Source of the DNA: JBLINH01 sp047639165
Lineage (GTDB): Bacteria > Patescibacteriota > Minisyncoccia > Phycocordibacterales > JAACPR01
DNA length: 18,376 nucleotides
Direction of reading: 5' to 3'
Assembly: GCA_047639165.1 (NCBI GenBank)
Contig: JBLINH010000015.1
Location: 1 to 18,376 of the forward strand
Shown here: one piece after another, positions 7,125-14,094 of the stretch
How positions within the stretch are numbered: the stretch's first letter is position 1
How the letters are laid out: the number at the start of each line of letters is the position of its first letter
The notes under the pieces: model-generated
What the model was told of the DNA's origin: nothing
The model's database searches: none
The model's input: the letters and a program-made list of their open reading frames with translations, nothing else
Program-made: the position numbers and the translations under genes

Positions 7125-8084
7125 ATGGCTTTCGTAGATGAACTAAAACTAAATATCCAAGCAGGGAAGGGAGGAGATGGAGTAGAAAAATGGCGCCATG
7201 AAAAAGGACGTGAGTTTATGGGACCTTCCGGTGGAGACGGGGGTAATGGGGGGGACGTATATGTTAGAGGACATAGGGATGCTAACGTATTATTTAAATA
7301 CAGAAACAATAAGAATTTCGCTGCAGAGAATGGGATAAATGGAAGAGACGATAGTGAGTTTGGAAGGAATGGAGAAGATCTTGTTATTGACCTTCCAGTT
7401 GGAACTGTTGTAAAGAATTTGGAAACAGAAGAAGAGTTTGAATTACTTGAAGCTGATGAGAAGGTACTTATCCTAAGAGGAGGTAGAGGGGGTCTTGGTA
7501 ACGAGAACTTTAAAAGTTCAACTAATCAAGCACCTACAAAAACTACACCAGGGAAACCCGGTGAAGAGGGGGATTTCTATGTAGAACTAAAACTTGTGGC
7601 AAATGTTGGATTTGTCGGACTTCCTAATGCTGGTAAATCTAGCCTTTTAAATGCAATTACAAACTCTAAAGCTAAGGTTGGAAACTTTAACTTTACAACA
7701 CTTGATCCAAACCTAGGAGACTTGTACGGGGTTATTTTAGCTGATATCCCAGGACTAATTGAAGGAGCTTCAGAAGGAAAGGGATTAGGTGATAAATTTT
7801 TGAGACATATTAGTAGAACTAAGATTTTACTTCACTGTATATCAGCAGAGAACGAAGACTTTGGCGAGGTTTATAAAACAATTCGAAAAGAATTAGAAGG
7901 CTATAGTGATGACTTAAAAGAAAAAAGAGAAATTATTTTAATTACAAAAACAGACTTTCTGTCAGAAGAAGAATTAAAAGAGAAGATAAAAGCTTTTGGA
8001 AAAGAAGTCTTAACTGTTTCAGTCTATGATGATGGTAAGTTAAAAGAACTTTCCGACTATCTTGTGAAAATATCTAAAGAATAG
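7125..8084 (+). CDS. obg: Obg-family GTPase (ribosome assembly)
   Basis: The protein has 319 residues. Residues 1-158 are the glycine-rich Obg domain (GKGGDGVEKWRHEK, PSGGDGGNGGDV, RGGRGGLGNENF). The GTPase domain follows, with G1 GLPNAGKS at 165-172, the NFNFTTLDPNLG switch at 187-198, G3 DIPGLIEGA at 207-215 and a G4 of TKTD at 274-277 instead of the usual NKxD. The loop between PNLG and DIPG is shorter than usual. There is no C-terminal OCT domain; the chain stops just after the G domain. Obg binds the large ribosomal subunit during assembly and couples growth to GTP levels. It is the last gene of the operon, with no clear hairpin terminator behind it. Confidence 0.95.
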   Translation: MAFVDELKLNIQAGKGGDGVEKWRHEKGREFMGPSGGDGGNGGDVYVRGHRDANVLFKYRNNKNFAAENGINGRDDSEFGRNGEDLVIDLPVGTVVKNLETEEEFELLEADEKVLILRGGRGGLGNENFKSSTNQAPTKTTPGKPGEEGDFYVELKLVANVGFVGLPNAGKSSLLNAITNSKAKVGNFNFTTLDPNLGDLYGVILADIPGLIEGASEGKGLGDKFLRHISRTKILLHCISAENEDFGEVYKTIRKELEGYSDDLKEKREIILITKTDFLSEEELKEKIKAFGKEVLTVSVYDDGKLKELSDYLVKISKE

Positions 8085-8109
8085 TGCTTGGGGAAAAGAA
8101 AAAATAAAA

Positions 8110-8189
8110 TTTCTGTGGTGGTATATAATTAAATTACGGATTTTGTTGTACAACATTCACAGAAACTCTATCCGATTCGTTAATTAACG
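8110..8189 (+). promoter_or_regulatory. Pilin promoter and long leader with three dyads
   Basis: A -10 element TGGTATATAAT (8119-8129; TATAAT at 8124-8129) puts the start near 8135 and gives a leader of about 75 nt, the longest of any gene here. Around it lie an 8-bp inverted repeat TTTCTGTG/CACAGAAA (8110-8117, 8158-8165), the 12-bp palindrome TGTTGTACAACA (8144-8155) and the 12-bp palindrome CGTTAATTAACG (8178-8189). There is no Shine-Dalgarno sequence before the ATG at 8211. Confidence 0.5.
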
Positions 8190-8210
8190 GTTAAATAAAG
8201 ATTAAAATTT

Positions 8211-8603
8211 ATGAATAGTAAAAAAGGTTTTACATTGATCGAGTTACTTGTGGTTATTGCAATCATTGGAATTCTTTCATCAGTGGTTCTTGCTTCACTA
8301 AACACAGCAAGAGAAAAGGGAGATGATGCAGCTATTAAGTCAAACTTGGCTAATGCACGAGTACAAGCTGCTTTATTCTATGATGATAACTCAAACTCAT
8401 ACACTAACGTGTGTACAGATGAAGGTGGTATTGCAAAAGCAGTAGCAGCAGCTTCAGCTGATTGTGATCCTTCAGCAGATGGAACTGCTTGGGCAGCTGA
8501 ATCAGCACTATCGACAACAGGAGAATATTTCTGTGTTGACAGTACTGGTGCAGGTTCAGTAACTACGACAACTAAGACAGGGGCGGGAACAGTTTGTTTG
8601 TAG
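8211..8603 (+). CDS. Type IV pilin-like protein (probable major pilin)
   Basis: The protein has 130 residues. The class III prepilin signal is MNSKKG followed by FTLIELLVVIAIIGILSSVVLASL: cleavage after Gly6, Phe at +1 and Glu at +5, then the hydrophobic N-terminal helix. A helical spine to about residue 60 precedes a small Ala/Thr/Ser-rich globular head with four cysteines that could form two disulfides. The size and the stand-alone transcription unit (own promoter, long leader, strong terminator) fit a highly expressed major pilin. It would be processed by the prepilin peptidase encoded just downstream and assembled into a surface fibre for adhesion, DNA uptake or host contact. The exact function is inferred. 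No assembly ATPase is in this window. Confidence 0.9.
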   Translation: MNSKKGFTLIELLVVIAIIGILSSVVLASLNTAREKGDDAAIKSNLANARVQAALFYDDNSNSYTNVCTDEGGIAKAVAAASADCDPSADGTAWAAESALSTTGEYFCVDSTGAGSVTTTTKTGAGTVCL

Positions 8604-8627
8604 TCATATAATCTAGATTGATTATTC

Positions 8628-8653
8628 AAAAAACACCCTTTGGGGTGTTTTTT
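8628..8653 (+). terminator. Intrinsic terminator of the pilin gene
   Basis: AAAAAACACCC (8628-8638), loop TTTG, GGGTGTTTTTT (8643-8653). A perfect stem running into T. Confidence 0.92.
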
Positions 8654-8657
8654 GTTA

Positions 8658-8663
8658 TATAAT
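8658..8663 (+). promoter_or_regulatory. Leaderless -10 box for the prepilin peptidase operon
   Basis: TATAAT lies exactly 6 nt before the ATG at 8670, so the transcript would start at the start codon. The -35 region overlaps the pilin terminator stem. Confidence 0.6.
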
Positions 8664-8669
8664 ACCTAG

Positions 8670-9476
8670 ATGGATATTATCTTCGTATCGTTTATCTTTG
8701 TTCTAGGCCTTATAATAGGTAGCTTTTTGAATGTAGTTATACTGAGATATAACACTGGGAAATCACTCGGAGGTAGATCAGGATGTCTTTTTTGCGGTAA
8801 AATATTGAAGTTTGTAGAGCTTGTACCACTTATTTCATATATATATCAAAAAGGTAAGTGCACTAAATGCTATTCAAAGATCTCATACCAGTATCCGTTG
8901 GTGGAGTTTTTTACCGCACTTACCTTTGTATTCGTTTACTTGAATATCGCAGCCAATTCAACTATCTTTATCGCTGAGCTGTTGTTTGGGATGGTGATCT
9001 TTTCAATCTTGATTGTTATCTTTGCGTATGACATACATCATAAGATAATTCCAAATGGATTAGTTTATGCATTTGCAATAATTTCGTTAGTTCATTTAGT
9101 GATTGTAAATGGTTTTGAAAATCTATTTAGATACCCAGGGATATTAGATCTGTTTGCAGGTGTAATATTCTTTATACCTTTCTACCTTCTTTGGTATTTT
9201 TCAAAGGGCGAATGGATTGGATTAGGTGACGGAAAGCTCGCAGTTGGAATGGGAGCACTTCTTGGATTTGTGAATGGACTATCTGCATTAGTCTTAGCTT
9301 TTTGGATAGGAGCGGTGTTCAGTCTTTTACTTTTGTTGATACTTAGGTTGAAAGACAAGGGGGGACATATTACAATGAAAAGTGAGATCCCATTTGCTCC
9401 ATTTTTAATTATTGGAACTTTCATCAGTTTCTTTTTTGAGTTTGATGTTTTAAGTATCGGTTCCTTACTATATTAA
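8670..9476 (+). CDS. pilD: Type IV prepilin peptidase / N-methyltransferase (PilD family)
   Basis: This membrane aspartyl protease cleaves prepilins after the conserved Gly and, in its bifunctional form, methylates the new N-terminus. The 268 residues contain about seven or eight hydrophobic helices. The N-terminal GSFLNVVILR is typical. A four-cysteine zinc site (C39-x2-C42, C64-x2-C67) with VPLISYIYQKGKC points to the methyltransferase half. The catalytic aspartates are D121 in AYDIHHKIIPN and D188 in GLGDGK. EIPFAPFL near the C-terminus is also conserved. It leads an operon with four prepilin-like genes, all of which carry KG-F signals it should cut. Symbol assigned by family; tadV-type names are less likely because both domains are present. 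Confidence 0.95.
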   Translation: MDIIFVSFIFVLGLIIGSFLNVVILRYNTGKSLGGRSGCLFCGKILKFVELVPLISYIYQKGKCTKCYSKISYQYPLVEFFTALTFVFVYLNIAANSTIFIAELLFGMVIFSILIVIFAYDIHHKIIPNGLVYAFAIISLVHLVIVNGFENLFRYPGILDLFAGVIFFIPFYLLWYFSKGEWIGLGDGKLAVGMGALLGFVNGLSALVLAFWIGAVFSLLLLLILRLKDKGGHITMKSEIPFAPFLIIGTFISFFFEFDVLSIGSLLY

Positions 9477-9477
9477 A

Positions 9478-10038
9478 ATGATTACACCTATCAAAAAAAA
9501 CAACAAAGGATTTACAATGGTTGAATTGTTGATTGTTTTTGCGATTATGACAGTTATGTCATCAGTTATTATGTTTAATTATTCAAGTTTCAGTGCCAAC
9601 ATAGATGTAAAAAACATGGCATATGAAGTAGCTCTTTCTATTCGTGAGTCTCAAGTCTTTGGACTAAGCTCACAAAGAGGCTCCGGTAAATATGACTCTC
9701 CGTACGGGACACATTTTAATATCAATTCAAATACATTTGAGACGTTTATTGATAACAATAGTAATGGGAGATATTATAGCTCAGAAAATATAGAAACTCT
9801 TACCATAAACAAAAATATATATGTGTCTGGTATAAAAGTGGATTGTTCTACAAAAAATGAAGTTACTATTACATATTTGAGACCTGATCCAGATGCTACA
9901 ATTAAATCTGGAAGTAATGCTAATTATGGATTTACTGAAATATCTCTCCAGCCACTTAATAACAGTGATTATACTAAATATGTGATTGTTAGAGACACTG
10001 GACAAATATATGTTTCCGACGAGCCTGAATGCACATGA
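9478..10038 (+). CDS. Minor pilin / pseudopilin-like protein (GspH/FimT type)
   Basis: The protein has 186 residues. The prepilin signal MITPIKKNNKG is followed by FTMVELLIVFAIMTVMSSVIMF, with Glu at +5. The head is rich in beta segments and Asn/Ser, has two cysteines and a C-terminal strand (YVIVRDTGQIYVSDEPECT) of the kind seen in GspH/FimT heads. It would initiate or cap the pilus with its neighbours. It starts one base after the peptidase stop and overlaps the next pilin gene by a few bases, so the set is translationally coupled. The subtype is a guess from head size and position. Confidence 0.8.
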   Translation: MITPIKKNNKGFTMVELLIVFAIMTVMSSVIMFNYSSFSANIDVKNMAYEVALSIRESQVFGLSSQRGSGKYDSPYGTHFNINSNTFETFIDNNSNGRYYSSENIETLTINKNIYVSGIKVDCSTKNEVTITYLRPDPDATIKSGSNANYGFTEISLQPLNNSDYTKYVIVRDTGQIYVSDEPECT

Positions 10039-10604
10039 AAATGAAAACTCTTAAAAAAAATAAGGGGTTCACCCTGCTTGAGATGTTAGTTTCTATAACA
10101 ATATTTTCTGTTGTCGCAGTGATATCTATAACTGTGGTCATCACTGCTGTTGATGTAAATAAAAAGGCTAGAGCACTGTCTACCGGAGTGAGTGATTTTA
10201 ATCTTGTTTTTGAAAGTATTTCTAGAACAGTTAAATCTGGAGTTGGTCCTTTAGCTTCAGGAAGCTATTCAAATACCTGTGGTTCTACAAGTTTGTCTTC
10301 GGGTACGGGAGATTTCATGAATGTGTGTAGTTTTGCGCCAAGGTCAAATGCAGGTAATTTTAATAGAGTACCTATTTCATATAGACATGGAACTAATCCA
10401 GATGGAACAGGAAATATTGAAAGAAGAATCAATGGAGGTGAATACAAATCTATTACCTCTCCTCAATTAAATATCACAGGGCTTGAGTTTGTGGTTAAAA
10501 ATTCCTTTCAACCAAGAGTTAGTATAAATGTATCTGGTATGATACGGGATAATGTTGATACAAAATTTAATATACAAACAACAGTTTCTCAACGTAAAAT
10601 TTAA
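10035..10604 (+). CDS. Minor pilin / pseudopilin-like protein (GspJ/PilW type)
   Basis: I prefer the ATG at 10035 because it makes an ATGA overlap with the preceding stop; the ATG at 10029, two codons earlier, is equally in frame, and 10041 is also possible. The signal LKKNKG is followed by FTLLEMLVSITIFSVVAVISI with Glu at +5. The head (about 150 residues) has two cysteines 16 residues apart, Gly/Ser-rich loops and a long beta segment near the end. The order of the operon (H-, J-, I- and X/K-like) resembles the minor pseudopilin complex of type II secretion and type IV pili, which primes fibre assembly. Confidence 0.8.
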   Translation: MKMKTLKKNKGFTLLEMLVSITIFSVVAVISITVVITAVDVNKKARALSTGVSDFNLVFESISRTVKSGVGPLASGSYSNTCGSTSLSSGTGDFMNVCSFAPRSNAGNFNRVPISYRHGTNPDGTGNIERRINGGEYKSITSPQLNITGLEFVVKNSFQPRVSINVSGMIRDNVDTKFNIQTTVSQRKI

Positions 10605-10608
10605 TAAG

Positions 10609-11196
10609 ATGAATATTAGAAATGAAAAACAAAATAAAGGATTCACACTGATTGAAACATTGGTCGCAATAGCTATACTGTCAGTTGTTATTGTTGCACC
10701 TATAGAATTTTCAAGGAGTAGTTTACTAGCGTCTTTTATCGCTCGAGATCAAATGGTTGCTCATGGTCTAGCACAAGATGCAATTGAGACAATTAGAAAT
10801 GTTAAAGATACTAACAATCAATCTATTGGTAATGGTTGGCTTAGAGGATTAGATCCTTGTTTCAATAGTAAAACTTGTAGAGTGGATAATTTGGTAGGAA
10901 ACACAGTTAATGTTATTAACTGTTCAGGAAGTGTATGTCCGCCACTTCAAACAGTAGAATCTGGAGATGTACTTTTGTACGGATATAACGGAGTAGACTC
11001 AAAATTTACTAGAGAAGTTAATATAAGAACGGTAGAAATTCCGGCAAGGACAATACTTAATGAGGAGGGAGAAGATGTTATTCAAGTTGCTGCAAACGAA
11101 GCAATTGTTACCGTTAATGTTAGATGGAAACCACGACCTGATATGAAGGAGAGAATTCTTACAGTACAAGAGCACTTATTTAATTGGAACGAATAG
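10609..11196 (+). CDS. Minor pilin / pseudopilin-like protein (GspI/PilV type)
   Basis: The frame is open further upstream (from 10552), but the start at 10609 comes 4 nt after the previous stop and gives a proper prepilin signal: MNIRNEKQNKG followed by FTLIETLVAIAILSVVIVAPIEF with Glu at +5. The protein has 195 residues. The segment ASFIARDQMVAHGLAQDAIETIRNVKD is typical of PilV/GspI-like proteins from this kind of bacterium. Four cysteines in the middle may form disulfides. No Shine-Dalgarno sequence is present. Confidence 0.85.
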   Translation: MNIRNEKQNKGFTLIETLVAIAILSVVIVAPIEFSRSSLLASFIARDQMVAHGLAQDAIETIRNVKDTNNQSIGNGWLRGLDPCFNSKTCRVDNLVGNTVNVINCSGSVCPPLQTVESGDVLLYGYNGVDSKFTREVNIRTVEIPARTILNEEGEDVIQVAANEAIVTVNVRWKPRPDMKERILTVQEHLFNWNE

Positions 11197-11199
11197 TAT

Positions 11200-11754
11200 A
11201 TGAATAAGTTTAATAAACAAAAAAATACAAAAAAAGGATTTGCAGTTTTGTACGCAATTATAGTTTCAGTAGTAATTCTTTCTGTTGTTACGTCTATTGT
11301 TTCTATAAGTCTTAAACAACGTGAATTAAATACTGTAATTAGAGAATCTCAGTCTGCTTTCTACGCAGCAAATTCTGGTGTCGAATGTGCGTTGTATTGG
11401 GACAGACATTCTGTTCAGCTTGGAAAATTTACATTTCCATTTAAGGGAAATTTAAGAGGAAACCAGATAGATCAAGAATTTCCAAGTATATTTAATGATA
11501 AAATTTTATGTGCAGGTAGCTCAATAGTTACAGAGAGTGTTGGTGCTGATGGTTTTTGGGATTGGAGTGAAGGAAATAATAAGGTTCAATTTTCAATAAG
11601 AACAGTAGGTAGTATTTGTGCAAACGTTCAGATTGAAAAGGAGATCATTGGAACTGTTTTGAGAACAACAATAACTTCAAAAGGTTACAACACTTGTGAA
11701 ATAGGTTCTAAAAATTCAATAGAGAGAGGGCTCGTAATTCAATACGAAACATAG
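11200..11754 (+). CDS. PilX/GspK-like minor pilin lacking Glu5
   Basis: The protein has 184 residues. The signal KNTKKG is followed by FAVLYAIIVSVVILSVVTSIVSISL. The residue at +5 is Tyr instead of Glu, as in GspK-type tip pseudopilins, which also lack it. The segment RESQSAFYAANSGVECALYWDR is a hallmark of PilX-N-like proteins. Four further cysteines lie in the head. In related systems the Glu5-less subunit sits at the tip, because it has no partner above it. It is the last pilus gene; it ends 12 nt before ligA and a candidate ligA -10 box overlaps its end. Confidence 0.8.
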   Translation: MNKFNKQKNTKKGFAVLYAIIVSVVILSVVTSIVSISLKQRELNTVIRESQSAFYAANSGVECALYWDRHSVQLGKFTFPFKGNLRGNQIDQEFPSIFNDKILCAGSSIVTESVGADGFWDWSEGNNKVQFSIRTVGSICANVQIEKEIIGTVLRTTITSKGYNTCEIGSKNSIERGLVIQYET

Positions 11755-11760
11755 TAGACT
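11755..11760 (+). promoter_or_regulatory. Candidate leaderless -10 box for ligA
   Basis: TAGACT lies exactly 6 nt before the GTG at 11767, the same spacing as at three other starts in this window. No clear -35. ligA may also be read through from the pilus operon. Confidence 0.35.
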
Positions 11761-11766
11761 CAAATT

Positions 11767-13758
11767 GTGGAAAGTGAAGCTAAAAAAGTTATAGAAAAGC
11801 TAAAGAAAACGGTTGAAAAACACCGTATTCTTTACTATGAAAAAGATTCCCCATCAGTATCTGATGAGGAATATGACGCTTTAGAGAGGGAATTAATTTC
11901 TCTTGAAGAGAAATTTCCCGAGCTAAAAACTCCTGATTCTCCGACTCATAGGGTTGGAGGTAAAGTCTTGGACAAGTTTGATAAGGTGAGTCACAGAGTG
12001 GCTCAGTGGTCTTTCAATGATGCTTTCAATGAAGAAGAGATAGAAGAATTTGATAAGAAAGTAAAGAGACAATTAGAGAAAGAATTAGGTAAGACAACTA
12101 ATATTGAATATACATCTGAACTTAAAATTGATGGACTTAAGGTTGTGGTTGAATATGTAGACGGATATTTGAAAACTGCGGCAACAAGAGGAGATGGAAA
12201 AGTTGGAGAAGATGTAACAGAAAATGTTAAAACTATTTCTGATATCCCTTTGAAGATAAATACAAAAGAAAATATTATTGTTGAAGGAGAAATATATTTA
12301 GATAAGAAACAGTTTGATCGGATAAATAAAGAGTTAGAAAAAAAAGAAGAGAAGATATATGCTAACCCAAGAAACTTAGCAGCTGGAACACTAAGACAAC
12401 TTGATACAAAGATGGTAGCTAAGAGAAAACTCTCTGCTTTTATGTACGATATCTCATTTGGAAGTATTCCAGAAAATCAGTTTGATGAAATTAAAGAACT
12501 TAAGAAGCTAGGCTTTACCGTAAATAAACATTTCAAGAAAGTTAAAGACATCAGTGAGGTTATTAAACTTTGGAAGAAATGGAGTAAGGACAAAGAAAAA
12601 GAAAGTTACCTAATCGATGGTCTTGTAATTAAGGTTAATGACAGGAAACTACAAGATGCACTTGGCTACACTGGAAAGGCTCCAAGGTTTGCGATAGCTT
12701 TTAAATTTCCAGCAGAACAAGTTACTACTGTAGTTGAAGGTATTGCTTTCCAAGTTGGAAGAACTGGCGTCATCACTCCAGTTGCTCACTTGAAACCAGT
12801 ACTTGTTGATGGGTCAACAGTATCAAGATCAACGTTGCATAATGAAGATGAAATTAACCGATTAGATGTACGAATCGGAGATACTATTGTTCTTCAAAAA
12901 GCTGGAGATGTAATTCCTCAGGTCGTTAGAGTAGTTACCGAACTACGACCAAAAGGTACTAAACCATTTAAGTTTCCAAAGAAGATTAAGGAATGTGGTG
13001 GGGATGGAAGTATTGAAAGAGTCCCAGGTGAAGCAGCTTACAGATGTGCTGACAAAAACTCATACGAAATGCAAAGAAGAAAGTTACATTACTTTGCTTC
13101 AAAAGGTGCTTTTGATATTGAGAACCTAGGTCCAAAGGTAGTTGATCAATTGTTAGAAAGTAATTTGATTCAGAATTCAGTTGATATATTTACTCTTAAA
13201 AAAGGAGATCTAATATCACTACCAAGATTTGCTGAGAAGTCAGTGGATAATCTACTGGATTCGATAAACTCAAGAAGGAGTATCACTTTAGATAGATTTA
13301 TCATCTCACTTTCAATAGATGGTGTCGGAGAAGAGACAGCAGTTCTTTTAGTAGAAGAGTTTAAATCTCTAAAAAACTTAAGAGAAGCTATATTTGATGA
13401 ACTAAATGAAATACATGGAATAGGGGAGGTAGTATCAAAATCTATATTTGATTGGTTTAGAGAAAAAGAAAACAAAAAACTTGTTGATCTTCTTCTTCAT
13501 GAAGTAAAAATAGTTGAAGGAGAAACTAAGTCACAAAAACTTTCTGGAAAAACTTTTGTTCTAACGGGGTCACTTTCAATGGATAGAGATGATGCTAAAG
13601 AAAAAATACGAGCAAATGGAGGGAGTATATCAAGTTCAGTTTCTAAAAAAACCAGTTACGTATTATCTGGTGATAATCCTGGAAGTAAGCATGAAAAGGC
13701 TGAGGAGCTTGGAGTTGATATTTTAACTGAGGAGAAGTTTTTGAAATTAATTAAGTAG
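11767..13758 (+). CDS. ligA: NAD-dependent DNA ligase LigA
   Basis: LigA seals nicks in DNA during replication and repair, using NAD+. The 663 residues show the Ia domain (HRILYYEKDSPSVSDEEYDAL), the nucleotidyl transferase domain with catalytic Lys120 in KIDGLKV (120-126), ATRGDGKVGEDVTENV (139-154), EGEIYL, NPRNLAAGTLRQLD (200-213) and DGLVIKV (284-290). The OB fold follows (AFKFPAEQ, HNEDEI), then the zinc-finger position, helix-hairpin-helix repeats (SLSIDGVGEETA, EIHGIGEVVS) and a BRCT domain (about 590-663, SGKTFVLTGSLSMDRDDAK). The zinc finger keeps only Cys410 and Cys427 of the usual four. The GTG at 11767 is the only start that keeps the whole Ia domain. Confidence 0.97.
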   Translation: MESEAKKVIEKLKKTVEKHRILYYEKDSPSVSDEEYDALERELISLEEKFPELKTPDSPTHRVGGKVLDKFDKVSHRVAQWSFNDAFNEEEIEEFDKKVKRQLEKELGKTTNIEYTSELKIDGLKVVVEYVDGYLKTAATRGDGKVGEDVTENVKTISDIPLKINTKENIIVEGEIYLDKKQFDRINKELEKKEEKIYANPRNLAAGTLRQLDTKMVAKRKLSAFMYDISFGSIPENQFDEIKELKKLGFTVNKHFKKVKDISEVIKLWKKWSKDKEKESYLIDGLVIKVNDRKLQDALGYTGKAPRFAIAFKFPAEQVTTVVEGIAFQVGRTGVITPVAHLKPVLVDGSTVSRSTLHNEDEINRLDVRIGDTIVLQKAGDVIPQVVRVVTELRPKGTKPFKFPKKIKECGGDGSIERVPGEAAYRCADKNSYEMQRRKLHYFASKGAFDIENLGPKVVDQLLESNLIQNSVDIFTLKKGDLISLPRFAEKSVDNLLDSINSRRSITLDRFIISLSIDGVGEETAVLLVEEFKSLKNLREAIFDELNEIHGIGEVVSKSIFDWFREKENKKLVDLLLHEVKIVEGETKSQKLSGKTFVLTGSLSMDRDDAKEKIRANGGSISSSVSKKTSYVLSGDNPGSKHEKAEELGVDILTEEKFLKLIK

Positions 13759-13790
13759 TTTTTAAAATCCTTTAAAAACCCTCCTTAAAA

Positions 13791-13799
13791 TGCTAGACT
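13791..13799 (+). promoter_or_regulatory. Extended -10 promoter for gatCA
   Basis: TGcTAGACT with TG at 13791-13792 and hexamer 13794-13799. The ATG at 13809 lies 9 nt further, so the leader would be 0-3 nt. An AT-only inverted repeat TTTTTAAA/TTTAAAAA (13759-13766, 13771-13778) just upstream might act as a weak ligA terminator, but it lacks GC pairs. Confidence 0.45.
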
Positions 13800-13808
13800 A
13801 AACCTCAT

Positions 13809-14093
13809 ATGAACGAAGAAGAGGTTAAAAACCTAGCTAATCTAGCAAGATTAGAACTAACAGATGAAGAGATCAAAACCTACGGAAAAGAAATAGGTAG
13901 TGTTCTTTCGTATGTTGAAAAACTAAAGGAAGTTAAAGGCTTGGATGATAACACTCGAATAGAGTCTGCCGGAGTACGAAATGTAATGAGAGAAGATGAA
14001 AACCCTCATGAAAGTGGAATCTACACAGAGAAGATTTTAAACGAAGCGCCTGAAACTCAGGATGGATATATAAAAGTAAAGAAGATTTTGTAA
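13809..14093 (+). CDS. gatC: Asp-tRNA(Asn)/Glu-tRNA(Gln) amidotransferase subunit C
   Basis: The protein has 94 residues, the normal GatC length. The N-terminal helix EEVKNLANLARLELTDEEI, the segment SVLSYVEKLKEV and the C-terminal strap with MREDE...ILNEAPE are the family pattern. GatC wraps around and stabilises GatA in the GatCAB complex, which converts Glu-tRNA(Gln) and/or Asp-tRNA(Asn) to the correct amide forms in the cytoplasm. gatA begins one base after its stop. gatB is not in the window and must lie elsewhere. Confidence 0.95.
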   Translation: MNEEEVKNLANLARLELTDEEIKTYGKEIGSVLSYVEKLKEVKGLDDNTRIESAGVRNVMREDENPHESGIYTEKILNEAPETQDGYIKVKKIL

Positions 14094-14094
14094 T

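Noticed and set aside
6247..10038. Recoding of TGA as glycine (code 25)
   Set aside because: TGA ends two genes at the expected places (6250, 10038) with coupled starts of the next gene, so it acts as a stop.
10552..10608. Upstream start of the GspI/PilV-like gene at 10552
   Set aside because: It would overlap the previous gene by 53 nt and put 19 extra residues before a normal prepilin signal that begins at 10609.
13170..13475. 101-residue minus-strand ORF within ligA, and the other minus-strand ORFs
   Set aside because: They lie opposite well-supported genes, have no recognisable domains and follow from the codon usage of the plus-strand genes.
13759..13778. Rho-independent terminator behind ligA
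   Set aside because: The 8-bp inverted repeat is all A/T and is not followed by a T run; recorded only as a weak possibility.
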